Shown here: piece after piece, positions 13,159-25,228 of the stretch
How the letters are laid out: each line of letters starts with the position of its first letter
How positions within the stretch are numbered: position 1 is the stretch's first letter
NCBI GenBank assembly: GCA_904066235.2
Contig: CAJFCV020000006.1
Coordinates: 6,076,001 to 6,140,000 of the forward strand
DNA: 64,000 nucleotides
Direction: 5' to 3'
Source of the DNA: Bursaphelenchus xylophilus
Taxonomy: Eukaryota; Nematoda; Chromadorea; Rhabditida; Aphelenchoididae
Notes under the pieces: generated by a model
Told to the model about the DNA's origin: nothing
The model's input: the letters and a program-made list of their open reading frames with translations, nothing else
Database searches by the model: none
Position numbers and translations under genes: made by a program

Positions 13159-16100
13159 ATGCCTGAAACGGTGAGTATCATCTTTTTATGACTCCGGGCA
13201 GATGTTTTGACAGACTTAAACCAAATTTTGATAGATTTTTGAAGGTGGCCGTTTTTCATTTCTAATTCAATGGTTGTCTTGAATAAAGATCTACCCGCAC
13301 TGGAATAGTCCGTTGAAGAATCCAAATTTCAACTTTAAAATTTTTTATTTATGAATTGATAGCTCCCACCCATCAAACTCAATTCATATAGAATAACCAA
13401 CGATCCTGGGATTGCGTAGGCACCCCTCTGTTCCCAGAGTAACTCTGCAGCGTTTTATATTTTCTTTCAACTTTTTGCAGAACCCCTCAGCCGCTCTCGA
13501 GTCGTCTCAAACCACTCCGGACCCCCAAAATCTTGTAAGTCCTACAAAATAAAATTTTTCAAAGAATTTCTTTAGCCAGTCGCTGAAATTTCGTTGAGGG
13601 TTGAGATTCAGAAGCCTGAAGAGAAGAAAGGAAATTAATGTTGCAGTATACCCCTTGTAAAAAGATCCCCTTTCATCTGGAAGATGAGTCATAAAATAAT
13701 GTATATTTATTATATATAAATAAATTTAAAGCGCCTTTTTTGTGTACTTCATATTACCGTTCTGTTCGGCATTATTTAACTTTAACCGCTGTTATTCTTA
13801 AATTACTTTTCAGATGTCTGACAACATAGAATGGATTACAGAACCGGCTGAGGGAGAGAAATCATCCGAAGCCAATGTGGAAGTCACTTTACCGTCTCCT
13901 CCAGCAGAATTCAATGATAACTTCAGAAATGAAGAGCCGTCTTATCAACCAGAAATCTCATCATTGGGAACTCAAAACCCAAAAATTGAAACCAAGTCTG
14001 CAGAATCCATTCAGAAACCGAGGGATGACAGATTCGTTCATTATGATTTCAAACCAAACGGAAATCGAGTCAAATTTGACGATCCAGGGCCAAGAGACCC
14101 CCCTAAACCATCCAAGGCAGCATACGAACCGGAGGTTCAGAGAACGACATTTTCATCAAGACCTCTTGAAGGATCTTCTGACCATCTTCAGCATGCTCTT
14201 CCTTCGAAGGATGACGTCATCAATCAATTCAGAACTCATAAACCAATCAAAGAAGACTCCGAAGAACCACAGTCTCCGAATAAGAGTAAGAATGTGGTCA
14301 GTGATGTAGAAGAGAGGGCCTTGAGGGCTCTTGAAGATGACATTCCATCCAGACTTTCCTCTCTGAGGATCGAGCAGAAAACATCGGGAGAATCACAACA
14401 AAAAGAAAAGTCTCCGGATTCCGAAGCCGAAGAAAACACTCGTCTCAGAAGTCAGAAGGTGAAAGATTACAACGGATTCACTTACTACACATGTAGATTC
14501 TGTGGGATTACATTCAATTACATAACAACTCTTAAATCACACGAACGAACGCATGGAGTGGAGAAGGTAGGGAAGCATACATGGACGGACGGATATTGTC
14601 CGACGTAAGCGTAAAATTTGCCCAATCAAGTCCGATCGTGGACAAGATCCGCTGGAGTTTAGTCCACAGTAGACTGCGGATCGAATTTCCACTTTTGTCT
14701 GGATTGAAATACAACGTTTATAAATTTCCGTCCATACTACAAGGAAGATGGACTTACACATTTTTTTGGTCTTGCCTGGCAAAACTCCCGACAAGCCCCG
14801 CTCACGCGGGCCTTGACGCCGCTGTGCGCGCAAAGGTCGTCCAACATAAAGTTGACTTGATCGCACAAAGGTTGATGATCGCGTGCACTACAGTTGATCG
14901 TGCAGGCCACGCTTCGCGTGGCCAACAACGCGCTGGCGCGCGTTATACTGCCTCAAGCCCGGCAGTTCCGTTGCCAAGGGCCGCGCGCCAGCGCTACCTT
15001 TCAGCAGCTGAACTCTTCTTTGAACTTTACCTCGGCCTTCGGCCTCGGCACAGTTTACTCCAGCAGTCAACTACAACATTCAGAAGGTTCCGTAATCAAC
15101 GGCGGCCTTCGGCCGCCGAAGCTTCCAGAAAACACTCACTTTGGCTCGGCCTTCGGCCTCGCAGTCATTTTTTGTGTTGCTTCATCGTTATTGAACTTTT
15201 CCTATGCCTTCGCCCTCGACAGAATCCCGGGAGCCCGACATTCAGAAGGTTCCGTGACCAACGGCGGCCTCCGGCCGCCGAAGCTTCCAAAAAAAGTCCC
15301 TTTGGCTCGGCCTTCGGCCTCGCCAAGTCGTATTTTAAGAAATTTTGGGTTTCTTTGAACTTTACCTTGGCCTTCGCACAGTTTACTCCAGCAGTCAGCT
15401 ACAACATTCAAAAGGTTCAGTAACCAACGGCGGCCTTCGGCCGCCGAAGCTTCCAAAAAAAGCTCCTTTAGCTCGGCCTGCGGCCTCGCAGTCATTTTTC
15501 GTGTTGCTTCACCGTTATTGAAGTTTGCCTCGGTCTTCGGCGGCTGCAGAATCCCGGTAGACCTACATTCAGAAGCTTCCGTGACCAACGGCGGCCTCCG
15601 GCCGCTGAAGCTACCAAAAAAAGTCCCTTTGGCTCGGCCTTCGGCCTCGCCAAGTCGTATTTTAGGAAAATTTGGAGTTCCGCACACGAACTGCATCCAG
15701 AATTTGATTCTGCGTCGATTGGGACCAAAATCATGTCGATAGCTCCACTGGCAGCCGAGTTCTGGAAGGGCGGATCCAGAAAATTTCAAATTTTCGTCTT
15801 TGTCGCTAGGCGGGCGGGGTAAGATGGTCGTATGTTGGGAAATAAAAGTTGTTTCTAGGGCAGTTTGACGTGCTGATTACGGGGCGTATCCCGAAAATTC
15901 GCTGAATTTGCTATTCGTGCCCTCAGGGCCGATTTTGTGCAAAAAATCCCGAAAACTCCCTACGGTGCATTCGATGAGCATTCCGGCACCGTATCAGAAG
16001 CCGAAAATAAGCACAGAGTAACTTCAGTCTATTGCCGAGACAATGCCGAAGCCCTTTTTTTGAATTTCGATCTAGTTTTCCCGGAAAACTTTCCGGAAAA

Positions 16101-17521
16101 TTTGGCCTTTTTTGGGAACTTTCAGAAAATCCCGAATAGCTAAAATACGAAATACGATAGAAAGATACGAAATGTGGTTCTAGGGCATGTCAGGCATGCT
16201 GATTCAGAATCCGTTGTCAAAATCCAGAAATTCCGTCATCTTGATGGTGAAAAATGGAAAAATCCGAAAAATGTCGAAAATCGCCAATAACTTTCGACCG
16301 GTCGATCCTACACTCACGATGTTTAGCTCAGAAGGCTTAAAATTTTGCGTAGATAACGATGGAACTCAGTTTCGTCCCACACAATAACGCTCACATCAGG
16401 TACCCTCAGGGCATATATGTGAAAAATTCGAAAATTCGCGCGCTTTTGGCCCCAGTCGATAAGAAAAAATGTAGAAAAGCTAAGGGCGACTCGAAAAATG
16501 TGAAAAGTTACAGCCGATCCAAAATCAAAAAATCCCATTTTCAAACGCTCGCAATTCCCGCCAGGATGAAAATTCCAACTAAGTGCTGATGCCCAAAGTC
16601 ATCGAATCCCTGCACCAGTTGACAAAAAAAAAGTCTCGAAAAAAAGTGCACGTTGAGTATTTTTCATTTTAGCAAATTGGGGAGTTTTTGATTTCTCGAC
16701 TTAACCTCTTAGACAAGAAATTCGAAATTTTTGGCTGGGCTGAGAAAAAATCTTCATGAGGAGAGAGCAGAAATTTGCGAAATATTGTGCAATGCTACGC
16801 AATTTGATTCAAAAATTTGACATTTCTTGGCAGCCAAGAAACCGGAACTTTTGCCAGACAAGTCAAAAAATATTTAATCGAATCACCTTTATAAATTACG
16901 AAAAGGCTCAATTAAATGTTTACTTTCAGCCTTTCGTTTGTGCAAAATGCGGTGAAGCCTTCCACTACGACTGTGAACTACAATATCATGTGAAAAGTCA
17001 TGTCGGTATGTGCAAACGGTACCTTCGAATAAAAGTTTTAGACCAAAAGGGATACAAATGCGACTGTGGACGAACTTTCTATCAATATACCGAGCTGCTT
17101 AACCACACCCATCCTGATGATCCTCAGCCCTTCTATGGACAAGCAGCTAATCAGCCGGCCGAAGAAGAACAGGCAGTCCGAATCAAGCCGTTTTCGAAGA
17201 TCCCTGAAACTGATTTCCCTACGCCCGAATACGCAGAGAAAGGATATGAACCCAAGTATCAGATAAGGCAGTACAACGAAGTAAGAACACATCCATATAT
17301 CTGCCAGTACTGTTCTAAATCATACCCGGACAGCAGGTGAGTGTTCTTGATAAAGAAAAAATAATACGTTCCCCATCTTATAATCCTTCTGCTTCAGACA
17401 ACTGGCTTATCACATGTACAGTCACCGCGGAGAGAGGACGTTTAATCCCAGGGCCTCCCGATATCTGATGTGCCGAAACGAGAACTCTTACATCACACCG
17501 GGAGTGTGGCTGGACCGGTGA
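13159..17521 (+). CDS. C2H2 zinc-finger protein (437 aa, six exons)
   Basis: This is a probable nuclear DNA- or RNA-binding protein. The exons are 13159-13170, 13481-13534, 13814-14566, 16930-17005, 17042-17336 and 17398-17521 (1314 nt). The first 250 residues are hydrophilic and Ser/Pro/Glu-rich. Four fingers follow. Finger 1 (YTCRFCGITF, HERTH), finger 2 (FVCAKCGEAF, HVKSH) and finger 4 (YICQYCSKSY, HMYSH) have C-x2-C-x12-H-x3-H spacing. Finger 3 (YKCDCGRTF, HTH) is degenerate, with C-x1-C and H-x1-H. The exon 3 to exon 4 junction creates a TGEKP-like linker (HGVEKPFVC), which supports joining across the 2363-bp intron. The C-terminus (ITPGVWLDR) is distinctive, but I cannot match it to a named gene. 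Intron 17006-17041 is 36 nt and in frame, so retention would add 12 residues between fingers 2 and 3. Targets are unknown. Confidence 0.88.
15018..15690. repeat. GC-rich hairpin minisatellite in the zinc-finger gene intron
   Basis: The hairpin ggcggccttcggccgcc (or ggcggcctccggccgcc) starts at 15101, 15263, 15429 and 15590, giving a unit of about 164 bp and an alternating dimer of about 328 bp. Each hairpin is followed by gaagcttcca and then a second near-palindrome, ggctcggccttcggcctcg. The region 14780-15690 is much richer in GC than the AT-rich sequence around it. Open frames on both strands here follow from the repeats and are not genes. Seemingly an inserted, locally amplified repeat. 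Confidence 0.85.
15691..16929. other. Remaining 3' part of the large zinc-finger intron
   Basis: This AT-rich intronic sequence has scattered phrases such as ccctcaggg and cccgaaaa that look repeat-derived. It ends in a good acceptor (tttactttcag at 16919-16929). I see no further exon or mobile-element coding sequence. Confidence 0.5.
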
Positions 17522-17708
17522 ATGTTATTGTTCGTACTGTATAAACTTCTAATACACCTCAATTAATAAGTAAATTTTCTTGAGTTCTTTCTAACGTATG
17601 TGTAAAAAACACACGTGCTGGAAATTAATATTTATCTGAGAGATTGACGGGATATGTACAAGACAAGATCGATATTTACAGACTGTAACGTAACTTGAAT
17701 AAAAATAG

Positions 17709-20141
17709 TTAAATTTTGGAGGCCTTCTGAATCAGCAGAGTTCTGCTGGTGGAAATGGACGGATCCGCACTGCCATTGCTGGACTGACCATTCGGGTTTA
17801 TCTGAGAGATCGTATCGCACCCACTGTTATTGTAATACTGTTCCGGTTCTTCCGCCAATGGAGGAGGTACATCAATCTGGATGGGTGCAAAATGAGAAAG
17901 ATGGGGGGTCTCAGTGCTGACTGTCTCGTCGATCTGTTGTGTACTGTGCATCAAAGGTCCTCCTGCATCGCTGGGAGTCTAAATCGTTACATTTTCTTAC
18001 ATCATGTTAACCAACCTCTGGAGTTTCCAGATGTCCTGGACTAGAAGCTCGGCTCATGTGTCGAAACAATCTCCCTTTGCTTCCCGATTTGTTCCTACTC
18101 ATATTCGGTGATGTTTTTGTTCTGTAATTGGAAAAACAATGTAAAACACGCCTACTTGCATGACCTTTTCCTTTTACTTGAATAAATTGAGTTTAATGAA
18201 AGCTTTGAACCAAGACGAGATGCAATATTGGTCCGAGAGTATCCAGGAAGAAGATCACCCAACCTCCGTCGTTTATTTCGTTCATCCACTTGACTGAAAT
18301 TGGTAAAAGATATTCAATTCAAAAACATCAACGTACGTCGACCCTGTTGAATGCCGTTCTTCGTCATCAGAGCCTGAATGCATGTCACTGGTGGCTACAG
18401 AATTACTCCGAGTATCCAATTCATCAACGTTATCGGTCGACTTCTCGTTCTCATCGTCTACCTCACCTAAAACAGCACAATCACGGCAATGTTATCCATA
18501 CCCTTGGTTCTCGTTGTCTTTCTTCTTTTTGTAAACTTCAGAGCTTCTCGACTGAACACCAAGTCCTTGTGATGCACGGGTACGCCAGTCTCTTCATCAA
18601 TGATCGGCATTTGTTCCGGGACATTCCATTCGGCTTGCCGATCCGATATGTTCATGGCCTGAGTTGAACCGAAGTAAGGAGCCTGCCGATAACCAGCTGC
18701 TGCCTGGGTGTAAGGTATATCCGTCTCGACCTCTCCCCAAAGGGCATCCTTTCCGACCTTTGGTCCATTCACATGCATCTGGTCCACTATCAGGTATGAC
18801 ACTTGTATATTACGATCCATAATCCCTGAAACAAAAAGTCTTGAACCGAGATTACTTGGCTCACAGTTTAACTCAAAGTCATCATCGTCCTCCCCAAAAG
18901 GACAGATCATCCCTTCCGCCACTTTCAGCCATCCAACATAAAATACAAACTGAAAAATTGTGAAGACTGGAAAGTAAAAGTCCACGTCAAATCCAGAAAC
19001 GGAGCTCTTAAACAATAATATAAATCATAATTAACTCCAAACATCAGTGACTTACATGCTCCCGATTTTGGATTAAGTATTGTCGTCCAAATAAACATGA
19101 CAAAAAGAAACTGTAAACAGCGATAGCCACTACCTGGGTATATGACAATGGAACACTTATCCAGTCATAAGACCAGATTGTCCCACAAAGACCGCGGAAT
19201 TCAATCATCTCCTAAAAACGTTAAAGTGTGCATAACGTATAATAACAAAAGCGTGACGTAATGAGGTTCCATACATCAATCAAGCTCTTCAAGTGTAGAT
19301 CATCATGAATCCGTCCTTCTTTCCTCGCTTTCATTGCTAGTTGACCAAACCATTGAGCCGGTACCCACCTAAACAAGGGTAATCTGTTCGGAAATTTGGA
19401 TTTATACCAGATTCCATGAGGTGTTGGGGTGTTCTCAAGAGCGGTCTTCTCTTCTGGCGTCATTATCCCGGCTTCAACCATGTGATCCAAAGTTGGAAAA
19501 CGGCATTTTATTATAGTAGAGGTTTGCTGTAATCAAAAACATAAACTAATTAAAAAAACCAAAAATGTAAAAAAATAGGGCTACCTGGAAAGTTAACAAC
19601 GAGATCAGATTAAGATAACGAACGAGAGATCTGCGGATGATCCTGCCCCTCTCGTCGCTGCCCTGGACGTACGCCGAGATCTGAATGGCCAATCTAAAGA
19701 CAAATATTACTTCAATATACATTGTTAGCAATCATTCGATGTTCTTAAAAACTTAGTTCTTACCTGTCTGGCCAAGGGATTGCCATGTATTGTTGCCACC
19801 ATCTTCCCACCACAAAACTCAGATAGAATCCCAAAATAAACGTTATGGGAACAACTGACAACAGTTCTCGGCAGTAAATAGCAAAAGATTCAAACCACCT
19901 GAAAGCAAAGTTGGCGTAAATTGTACCGGTTCAGGACACTGCTTCTAAATCATAGCTCTTACCTCTGGTATGGCGGCGTCATAAAATAACGATAAGTAAA
20001 TGCGATAATGTAATAGGCAACCAGGAAAGCACACATCTCCCTGTACATCAGCCGATAAACAGAGCCTTTCCATCGGCCCAGCAGCTTCACAAAGCCCCAG
20101 AAGCGTGCACGACTCACTTCTAAGGTGTAGGTTATCGTCAT
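17709..20141 (-). CDS. Bestrophin-family anion channel (646 aa, eleven exons)
   Basis: Bestrophins are pentameric, calcium-regulated chloride channels of the plasma or internal membranes. The exons, from the 5' end, are 19963-20141, 19764-19898, 19585-19693, 19275-19526, 19056-19211, 18865-19006, 18502-18825, 18337-18466, 18156-18293, 18016-18121 and 17709-17978 (1941 nt). The start MTITYT is the family signature. The pore-neck region reads [11 protein letters not shown], then GRWWQQY and PWPDR. The calcium-clasp acidic cluster [12 protein letters not shown] is intact and continues into W after removal of a 39-nt intron. Residues beyond about 380 form a low-complexity Ser/Asp-rich tail typical of this family. 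Nematodes have many paralogues, so I give no symbol. It converges with the zinc-finger gene, with 187 bp between stop codons. Confidence 0.93.
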
Positions 20142-21116
20142 TCTAGCATTATTCTCAGACCTGCAAAAAAATATTAGGATCAAATTTGCACGATAATGAT
20201 ACAAAAAAGATAAATCGAAAAATTATAGGAGTTTCGTCTTTACGAAGAAACACAAAGAAAAAAGCATGTTGCAAATATTTTTTGATTGTCTGGCCAAGTC
20301 TAACAATGAAAGTGTGATCTTACTCTCCAAAATTCGCAAAGTAATTAAAAAATTGAAATTGTTTTTCGAATGTGAGAACAGAAAGAAAGTTGAACACCAA
20401 ATACTGACTCGACTCCAAAGAGGTTGGGGACGAAATGCATTTGGCCATGAAAAAGCGAAAGAGAGAAAGGGCTTCCAAAAATAACACCATTGGGTGGATT
20501 TCAAATACATTTGCGTTCGTCTGCTCAAGTCGAAAAACCCGGCTGGGGGACAAGTGCACCCAGGTTGTGCTTTGTAGTCGATCTTGAATCTGTTGTATCC
20601 GTTCCAACAGGACTCCGCCCCGGCTCTAAGGCCAAAAAAGACTCAGGGCCAGGAATGGGACCGATTTTGCAGACTTCATCCCGTCTGGGAAATCGCCGCC
20701 TACTCGCCGGATCTTAATCCGATGGACTTTTTTTCAATTGGAGGACGGACTTGTGCTATGCGCCAAAAAAGTTTGGAGTCGCTAAGGAAATATGAGTTTC
20801 ATTTTCTCTGATCGTCCTGTAAATCCTAACCAAAGGGGCTTTGAAACCGGTACGAGCACGTACGGCACAAGACAATAAAACAGTGGTTACAAATCCTCGC
20901 AGGGCCCATTTCCAAAGCTCCCACCTTAGAAAGTGCCTCCTAAGACCACATTCTCAACGAGTACGTATATGTCGCCAACAGCGCCAACAGGAACCTCAAA
21001 AAGCTTCAGCGCGGTATTTATTACAATTCTTGTCACACGTATGGTGGTCATCGGGTACCAGAGGTCACAATAAAGATGAGATTTTGCCCTTGTATTTTTA
21101 TCGAAGTTCCGTTGCA
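20142..21116. other. Intergenic interval with a transposon relic
   Basis: This interval lies between the bestrophin start and the stop of the LOTUS-like gene, both on the minus strand. It includes the bestrophin promoter (AT-rich, no clear box) and the mariner remnant described separately. No other exon is seen. Confidence 0.6.
20400..20830 (+). pseudogene. Mariner/Tc1-type transposase relic
   Basis: The plus-strand frame 20584-20811 reads FQQDSAPA and then, after about 25 residues, AAYSPDLNPMDF. These are hallmark phrases of mariner-family transposases around the second catalytic aspartate (QQDNAPAH and YSPDLNPxDF in intact members). Only this C-terminal part is readable. The frame lacks an intact N-terminal DNA-binding region and the expected third acidic residue context, so it is a dead fragment. 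Sequence from about 20400 to 20580 may be the damaged upstream part. Confidence 0.75.
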
Positions 21117-24100
21117 TCATTTGGAGTCGGGCAGAAGAAGCAGAAGGAACTGTAAAGGTATAATAAAGTGTGTTAAATATCTCACCTTATCATTAATGAC
21201 TTGTAAAAAAGGTAACTTTTTTATTCTTTCGAGTATCTCCACATCATGTACGTAAGGATTCTGTGGCATGAATTGAAGAAGTTTCTCCATCACAAGCTCC
21301 GTATGCATTGGGTTCGGGTAAACGCCGGCAATCAGTCCTTTGATGAACATAAAGATCTCATACTGAATGAAATTTCATGGTAGCTACAACATTACACATA
21401 CCTCAGCAACTTTATTCCTCACTCCAACTCCCTTCACCAGATACTCTTCATTCCTCTTTTCAGAAGATGTACTTGAAGTTCGACTTCCCTGAGATCTCGC
21501 TGAAATTGGATTTGGGGATTGAGGTTGTGATCTGCCATCAACACTCAATTTGCTATTTTTATACCCGACCTCCAATGATGATGTACTGGGAATCGATTCT
21601 GGACGTTTAACTTCATGATTGGAAACATTATATTCAGGGCTTTCTTTTGGAAGATCTATAATCTCGGGTGACGACGTAGAGCTTGAGGATGCGGAAGTTT
21701 CTGGTACTTTTGATTGGAGAACGGCTTCTGTCTTCGTCTCCTTTATATACGTCTTTTCAACAATTGTGCTAGTCGTTGAAACATCGGAACTATTTACTAC
21801 GGTCCTTTCTTGTTCATTGTCACTTTCATCGTCATTTCCAAATGCATCATCCAGATCCCCACCTTCAGCTAGCTCAACTCGAGCCTAACGTAAATTAAAG
21901 TTATTCAATTTCCCCATTTCGAATTCACTATCACTTCTCTTACCTCCGGTTTTGGTTTATATGTGTAACTTTCAGCAAGTTGATCGGAATCATCAGAATC
22001 TTCCATTTCTTCCTCCTCGTCTTCATCGTCTTCTTCATCATCAGAATAATCCTGCCCCACGGCAGGAGCCGAGTATTTCCCATCTCTTTTATAAGTCTTT
22101 TTCGAAACAGTCACATTCTCGGTGGTCTCAAACACCTCCTTAGCCGGTTCTTGAGCATTTTGGGTGATTTTCTTTACTTCCATTGGTGTAATTTTTGAAG
22201 GTTTCATAAAGTCGTGAGTGGGGATATCAACCACTTTCTTTTCCTAAAGAAAAAAAAATACCCCAATAAAAAGTACAGGGTGGGGCATCTTTGTGGCCCG
22301 ATTTGAATTGGCTATAACTTCTTTAGTTTTTGGCCAAATTTTAAAATTCTTTTTTTCCCTGAATCGTCAGCCAACCCCATTTTGTTTGATACCAAATATG
22401 TTATACATAGTAAGTGTATATTTACAGTTATTGGATTTATTCTTGGAGTTCATTTTTTCGGTCGTTTTTCGGTTGTTTTTTCGGTCTTTCCCGGTGTGTC
22501 CAGAAATGGAGTACGGTGCGGAAGAAAAATACGGCGGAATTTACCCTCCCGAAAATCGACGATGAGAATAAGAACAAAAAGTGAAGATCAACTTCCAGAG
22601 TTCGTCGAATGGTCCTTGCTGAAGGCATTCCCTCGGTTCTGGCCAAACTTCGTGTACTCATATGCGGATTTTCTCGGAATTTTGACAAAACTTCTTAAAT
22701 TTTCAGCTCCGTTCGTACTCATCGTACTCATCTTTCCTGCTTTTTTTGTTTCCTTTTAACGCTACCAGTCTCAAGAAACTTATTCCACGAACGTCGAATT
22801 GTCTTGCGATCTGGAGGTTAGGCATTACGTCCGTATTTTATGCGGTATCCCCGTTTGAAAATTTATCGCCGAACCGTACTTGCTATACCAAACGACAGAC
22901 CAAGCCTTTCCTTCCACACCGGACTCCATTTTCGGACACACCGGGAAAGACCGAAAAAACAACCGAAAAACGACCGAAAAAATGAACTCTAAGAATAAAT
23001 CCAATAACTGTAGATATACAATTACTATGTATAACATATTTGGTATCAAACAAAATGGGGTTGGCTAACGATTCAGGGAAAAAAAGAATTTTAAAATTTG
23101 GCCAAAAACTAAAGAAGTTATAGTCAATTCAAATCGGGCCACAAAGATGCCCCACCCTGTATGAGGCGGTTACCTTCTTTTCCCCTTTGATCCTATACTT
23201 CCGAGGATTGTCAATCTTATCCTCCTCGGCGGCACACCTTTCAGCCTCCCCTTCTCCTAATTCATCTTGCATCTTTCGAAGCTCCTCGTATTTCTGTTTG
23301 AGCACTACAAATAAATCTTTAAGATAATATCCACGCACCTTCGAAGGGATCATATAACTTCACAAAGAGCATTCCCGAAGAATCTGAAGACTCAACTACG
23401 CGAAGATCACCGTTAAAGACATCAGAAAGCATATTCTTGGCATGTCCGACATTGAACATCTCTTTGCAATTCTATAAAAAATAATTCACTGTCGACAAGT
23501 ACGTGCCTTCTTATTCAACTCAATCTGGAACTTTTCCTTGAAGCGAGTCTGAACTTTTCCATATTCGATTGGAGTCCGATCACCTCCAAGCTCTTGAATG
23601 ACTTCCAGCATCATCAGCTTGTGCTAAACCAGAGTAAACCGGCCCTATATTACATACCTTCAAGACTTTAGGATCTCTCAAAGCTAACTGAATTCTTGTC
23701 GCATATTCGTTTTGCTCTTGCAATTCCTTCTTTTTCGCCGACTGTCCAGCAATAAGTTGATCGTTCATCAATTTCCCCAATAGGGGATTACCCGTTTGTT
23801 TACCTTTAACAATTGTTTCGCCCTCACTGTTCTTCAGAATGTGAGTATACGGAGCCATTGCGTTAGATTGGATGAAAGCCTTCATACTCGGAAATCCAAA
23901 GTTATGCAAAATCAAGTCCAAGTGCAGACCCGTGTCTTCTCTAAAACAAGACAATAAAAAATTAACATGACCTACTCAAATTCCATGCACAGTTTGTTCA
24001 GGTTTTCGAGTTGGTACCCTCCGCGATGTTCGGAGGCCAGCAAAGTTGACTGAAGAAGCTCTCCCAAGATTTTGATCCTCTTTTCATCGGGCAGTCGTCG

Positions 24101-24286
24101 ATCAAATATAAGTGCGGGCGTTGAATCAACATCTTGCAAGGCCTCTAGATCCTTCCCCGCTTCACGCTCAACTTCTTGATAGGCAGCGGACTCACGGATT
24201 AGGTTAAAATGGGCAGCCGTTGAATTAGCATCGTTAGTTTTATCCAGAGTATCAGAGAACTGTCTGTGTTGAGACGGCTGAATCAT
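21117..24286 (-). CDS. Probable LOTUS/OST-HTH-domain protein, multi-exon
   Basis: The coding chain is clear, but the family call is by pattern only. Near the N-terminus, a helix-rich block ends NFGFPSMKAFIQSN, resembling the GYSSLEEFLRS end of LOTUS (OST-HTH) domains. A second block (TPIEYGKVQTRFKEKFQ ... MLSDVF ... RVVES) has the same layout, and the last about 70 residues (YEIFMFIKGLIAG ... FLQVINDK) may be a third. A coiled coil (KQKYEELRKMQDELGEGE) and a long Asp/Glu/Ser-rich linker lie between. LOTUS proteins act in germ granules and bind Vasa-type helicases or RNA; that role is inferred here. Introns include 23941-23975 (35 nt), a 34-nt one near 23307-23340, a probable GC-AG intron near 23473-23507, and a final 36-nt one. 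I take ATG 24286; an in-frame ATG at 24376 lies before an acceptor-like CTATCTCAG and seems less likely. Confidence 0.6.
22276..23159. mobile_element. Foldback MITE, 884 bp, TA-flanked, in an intron
   Basis: The ends are perfect inverted repeats (cagggtggggcatctttg ... caaagatgccccaccctg) flanked by TA on both sides, the target duplication of Tc1/mariner-type elements. The arms extend about 240 bp each (22276-22513 and 22917-23159) with few mismatches. They share ggccaaattttaaaattc and the run ttcggtcgtttttcggttg. It sits in an intron of the minus-strand LOTUS-like gene, between a donor GTAACC near 23171 and an acceptor TTTCTTTAG near 22243. No transposase is encoded, so it is non-autonomous. 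Confidence 0.88.
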
Positions 24287-25228
24287 CGGAAAGGTCCTTC
24301 TGAGATAGAGGATCCTCAAGATTTCTTTCTTGCGCGATAAAAATAATATTTCGTACGGAGAAAAAACGAAATGCAAAGAAAATCAATGAAAATGTTACAA
24401 AATGTCAACAACCTCGTTATGACAGGATTCTCTATAAGGAATCCTGTCATAATGAGGTTCGTGCTATAGCACGTCAATCCAGCGCAGTTGAAGTAGGCAT
24501 GGCTCCGGACCGGGCCGACTAATCTTGCGGCCCGGCCCCGGGCTTTGATTTGCAGATACGGGTCGGCCCGACTTTAAAGAAATTTAGGATTTTCCGAAAG
24601 AATGGCGAAATTCGAGAAAAAATCACTCGAATATATTGCAGGATTACATCAAGACGGAAAAATGTGTGGTCTTCCCCCAGAAAAGCAAAATGGAATGACA
24701 AGAGTTTCTTGGCATCGAAAAACTCCGGAAGTTTTGGGAAAGTCTTTGGCTGTTTTCTTGGCTAGCCGGGACGGCTTCGTGGAAATTGGACAGAGTGAAA
24801 TTGGACAGAAATAATTTGGACAGAGCGTGGAAATTGGACAGAGATGAAATTGGACAGAGTGAAACTCGACAGATTTTTTTCACTGCAATTATTTCTGTCC
24901 AATTTCACTCTGTCCAATTTCCACGAAACCATTTTTTGCATAAAATAAAATAACGTCTAAAATTTTCTGGATTTTTTAAGAAAAATTTTGACCTCCAAAA
25001 ATTCTTCGGAAAGAATTTTGAAAAATATCTTTTGGCCAGATAGTGTGTGAACAAAACGTCTACACGGTTCAGAGAATGCGCCAGAGAGACATTAAAAAAA
25101 GTTAAATCGAAGTTTTAATGTTTATCAAATCACATTTGGGTTGAGATAATAATCAAAATCTGAAAATACACAAAAAAATAATCGGTCGCGGTGAGAAATC
25201 GACTGGTAGAAAACACAAATATGCACAG
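24287..25228. other. Intergenic interval between LIN-23 and the LOTUS-like gene
   Basis: It contains a short perfect palindrome, tgacaggattc ... gaatcctgtca, near 24419-24451. It also holds a fragment of the dispersed cccggcccg-rich repeat near 24500-24570 and the ggacagagtgaaattgg foldback element at 24778-24925. I see no coding sequence. Confidence 0.6.
24778..24925. mobile_element. Short foldback MITE, ggacagagtgaaatt family, copy 1
   Basis: The left arm cgtggaaattggacagag is repeated internally, and its reverse complement ends the element (ctctgtccaatttccacg). A related copy with the same phrases lies at 38112-38300. There is no coding capacity. Confidence 0.75.

Noticed and set aside
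14581..15789. Long open frames on both strands in the GC-rich intron
   Set aside because: They overlap on both strands and repeat with the hairpin unit (Arg/Ala/Pro-rich), as expected of GC-rich repeats without stops.
10957..17521. One fused gene joining the NPLY protein to the zinc-finger protein
   Set aside because: Exon 12614-12753 joined to 13814 gives a stop after two codons, and via 13481-13534 it also meets a stop at the next junction. A terminal exon with stop at 12887 fits the phase.
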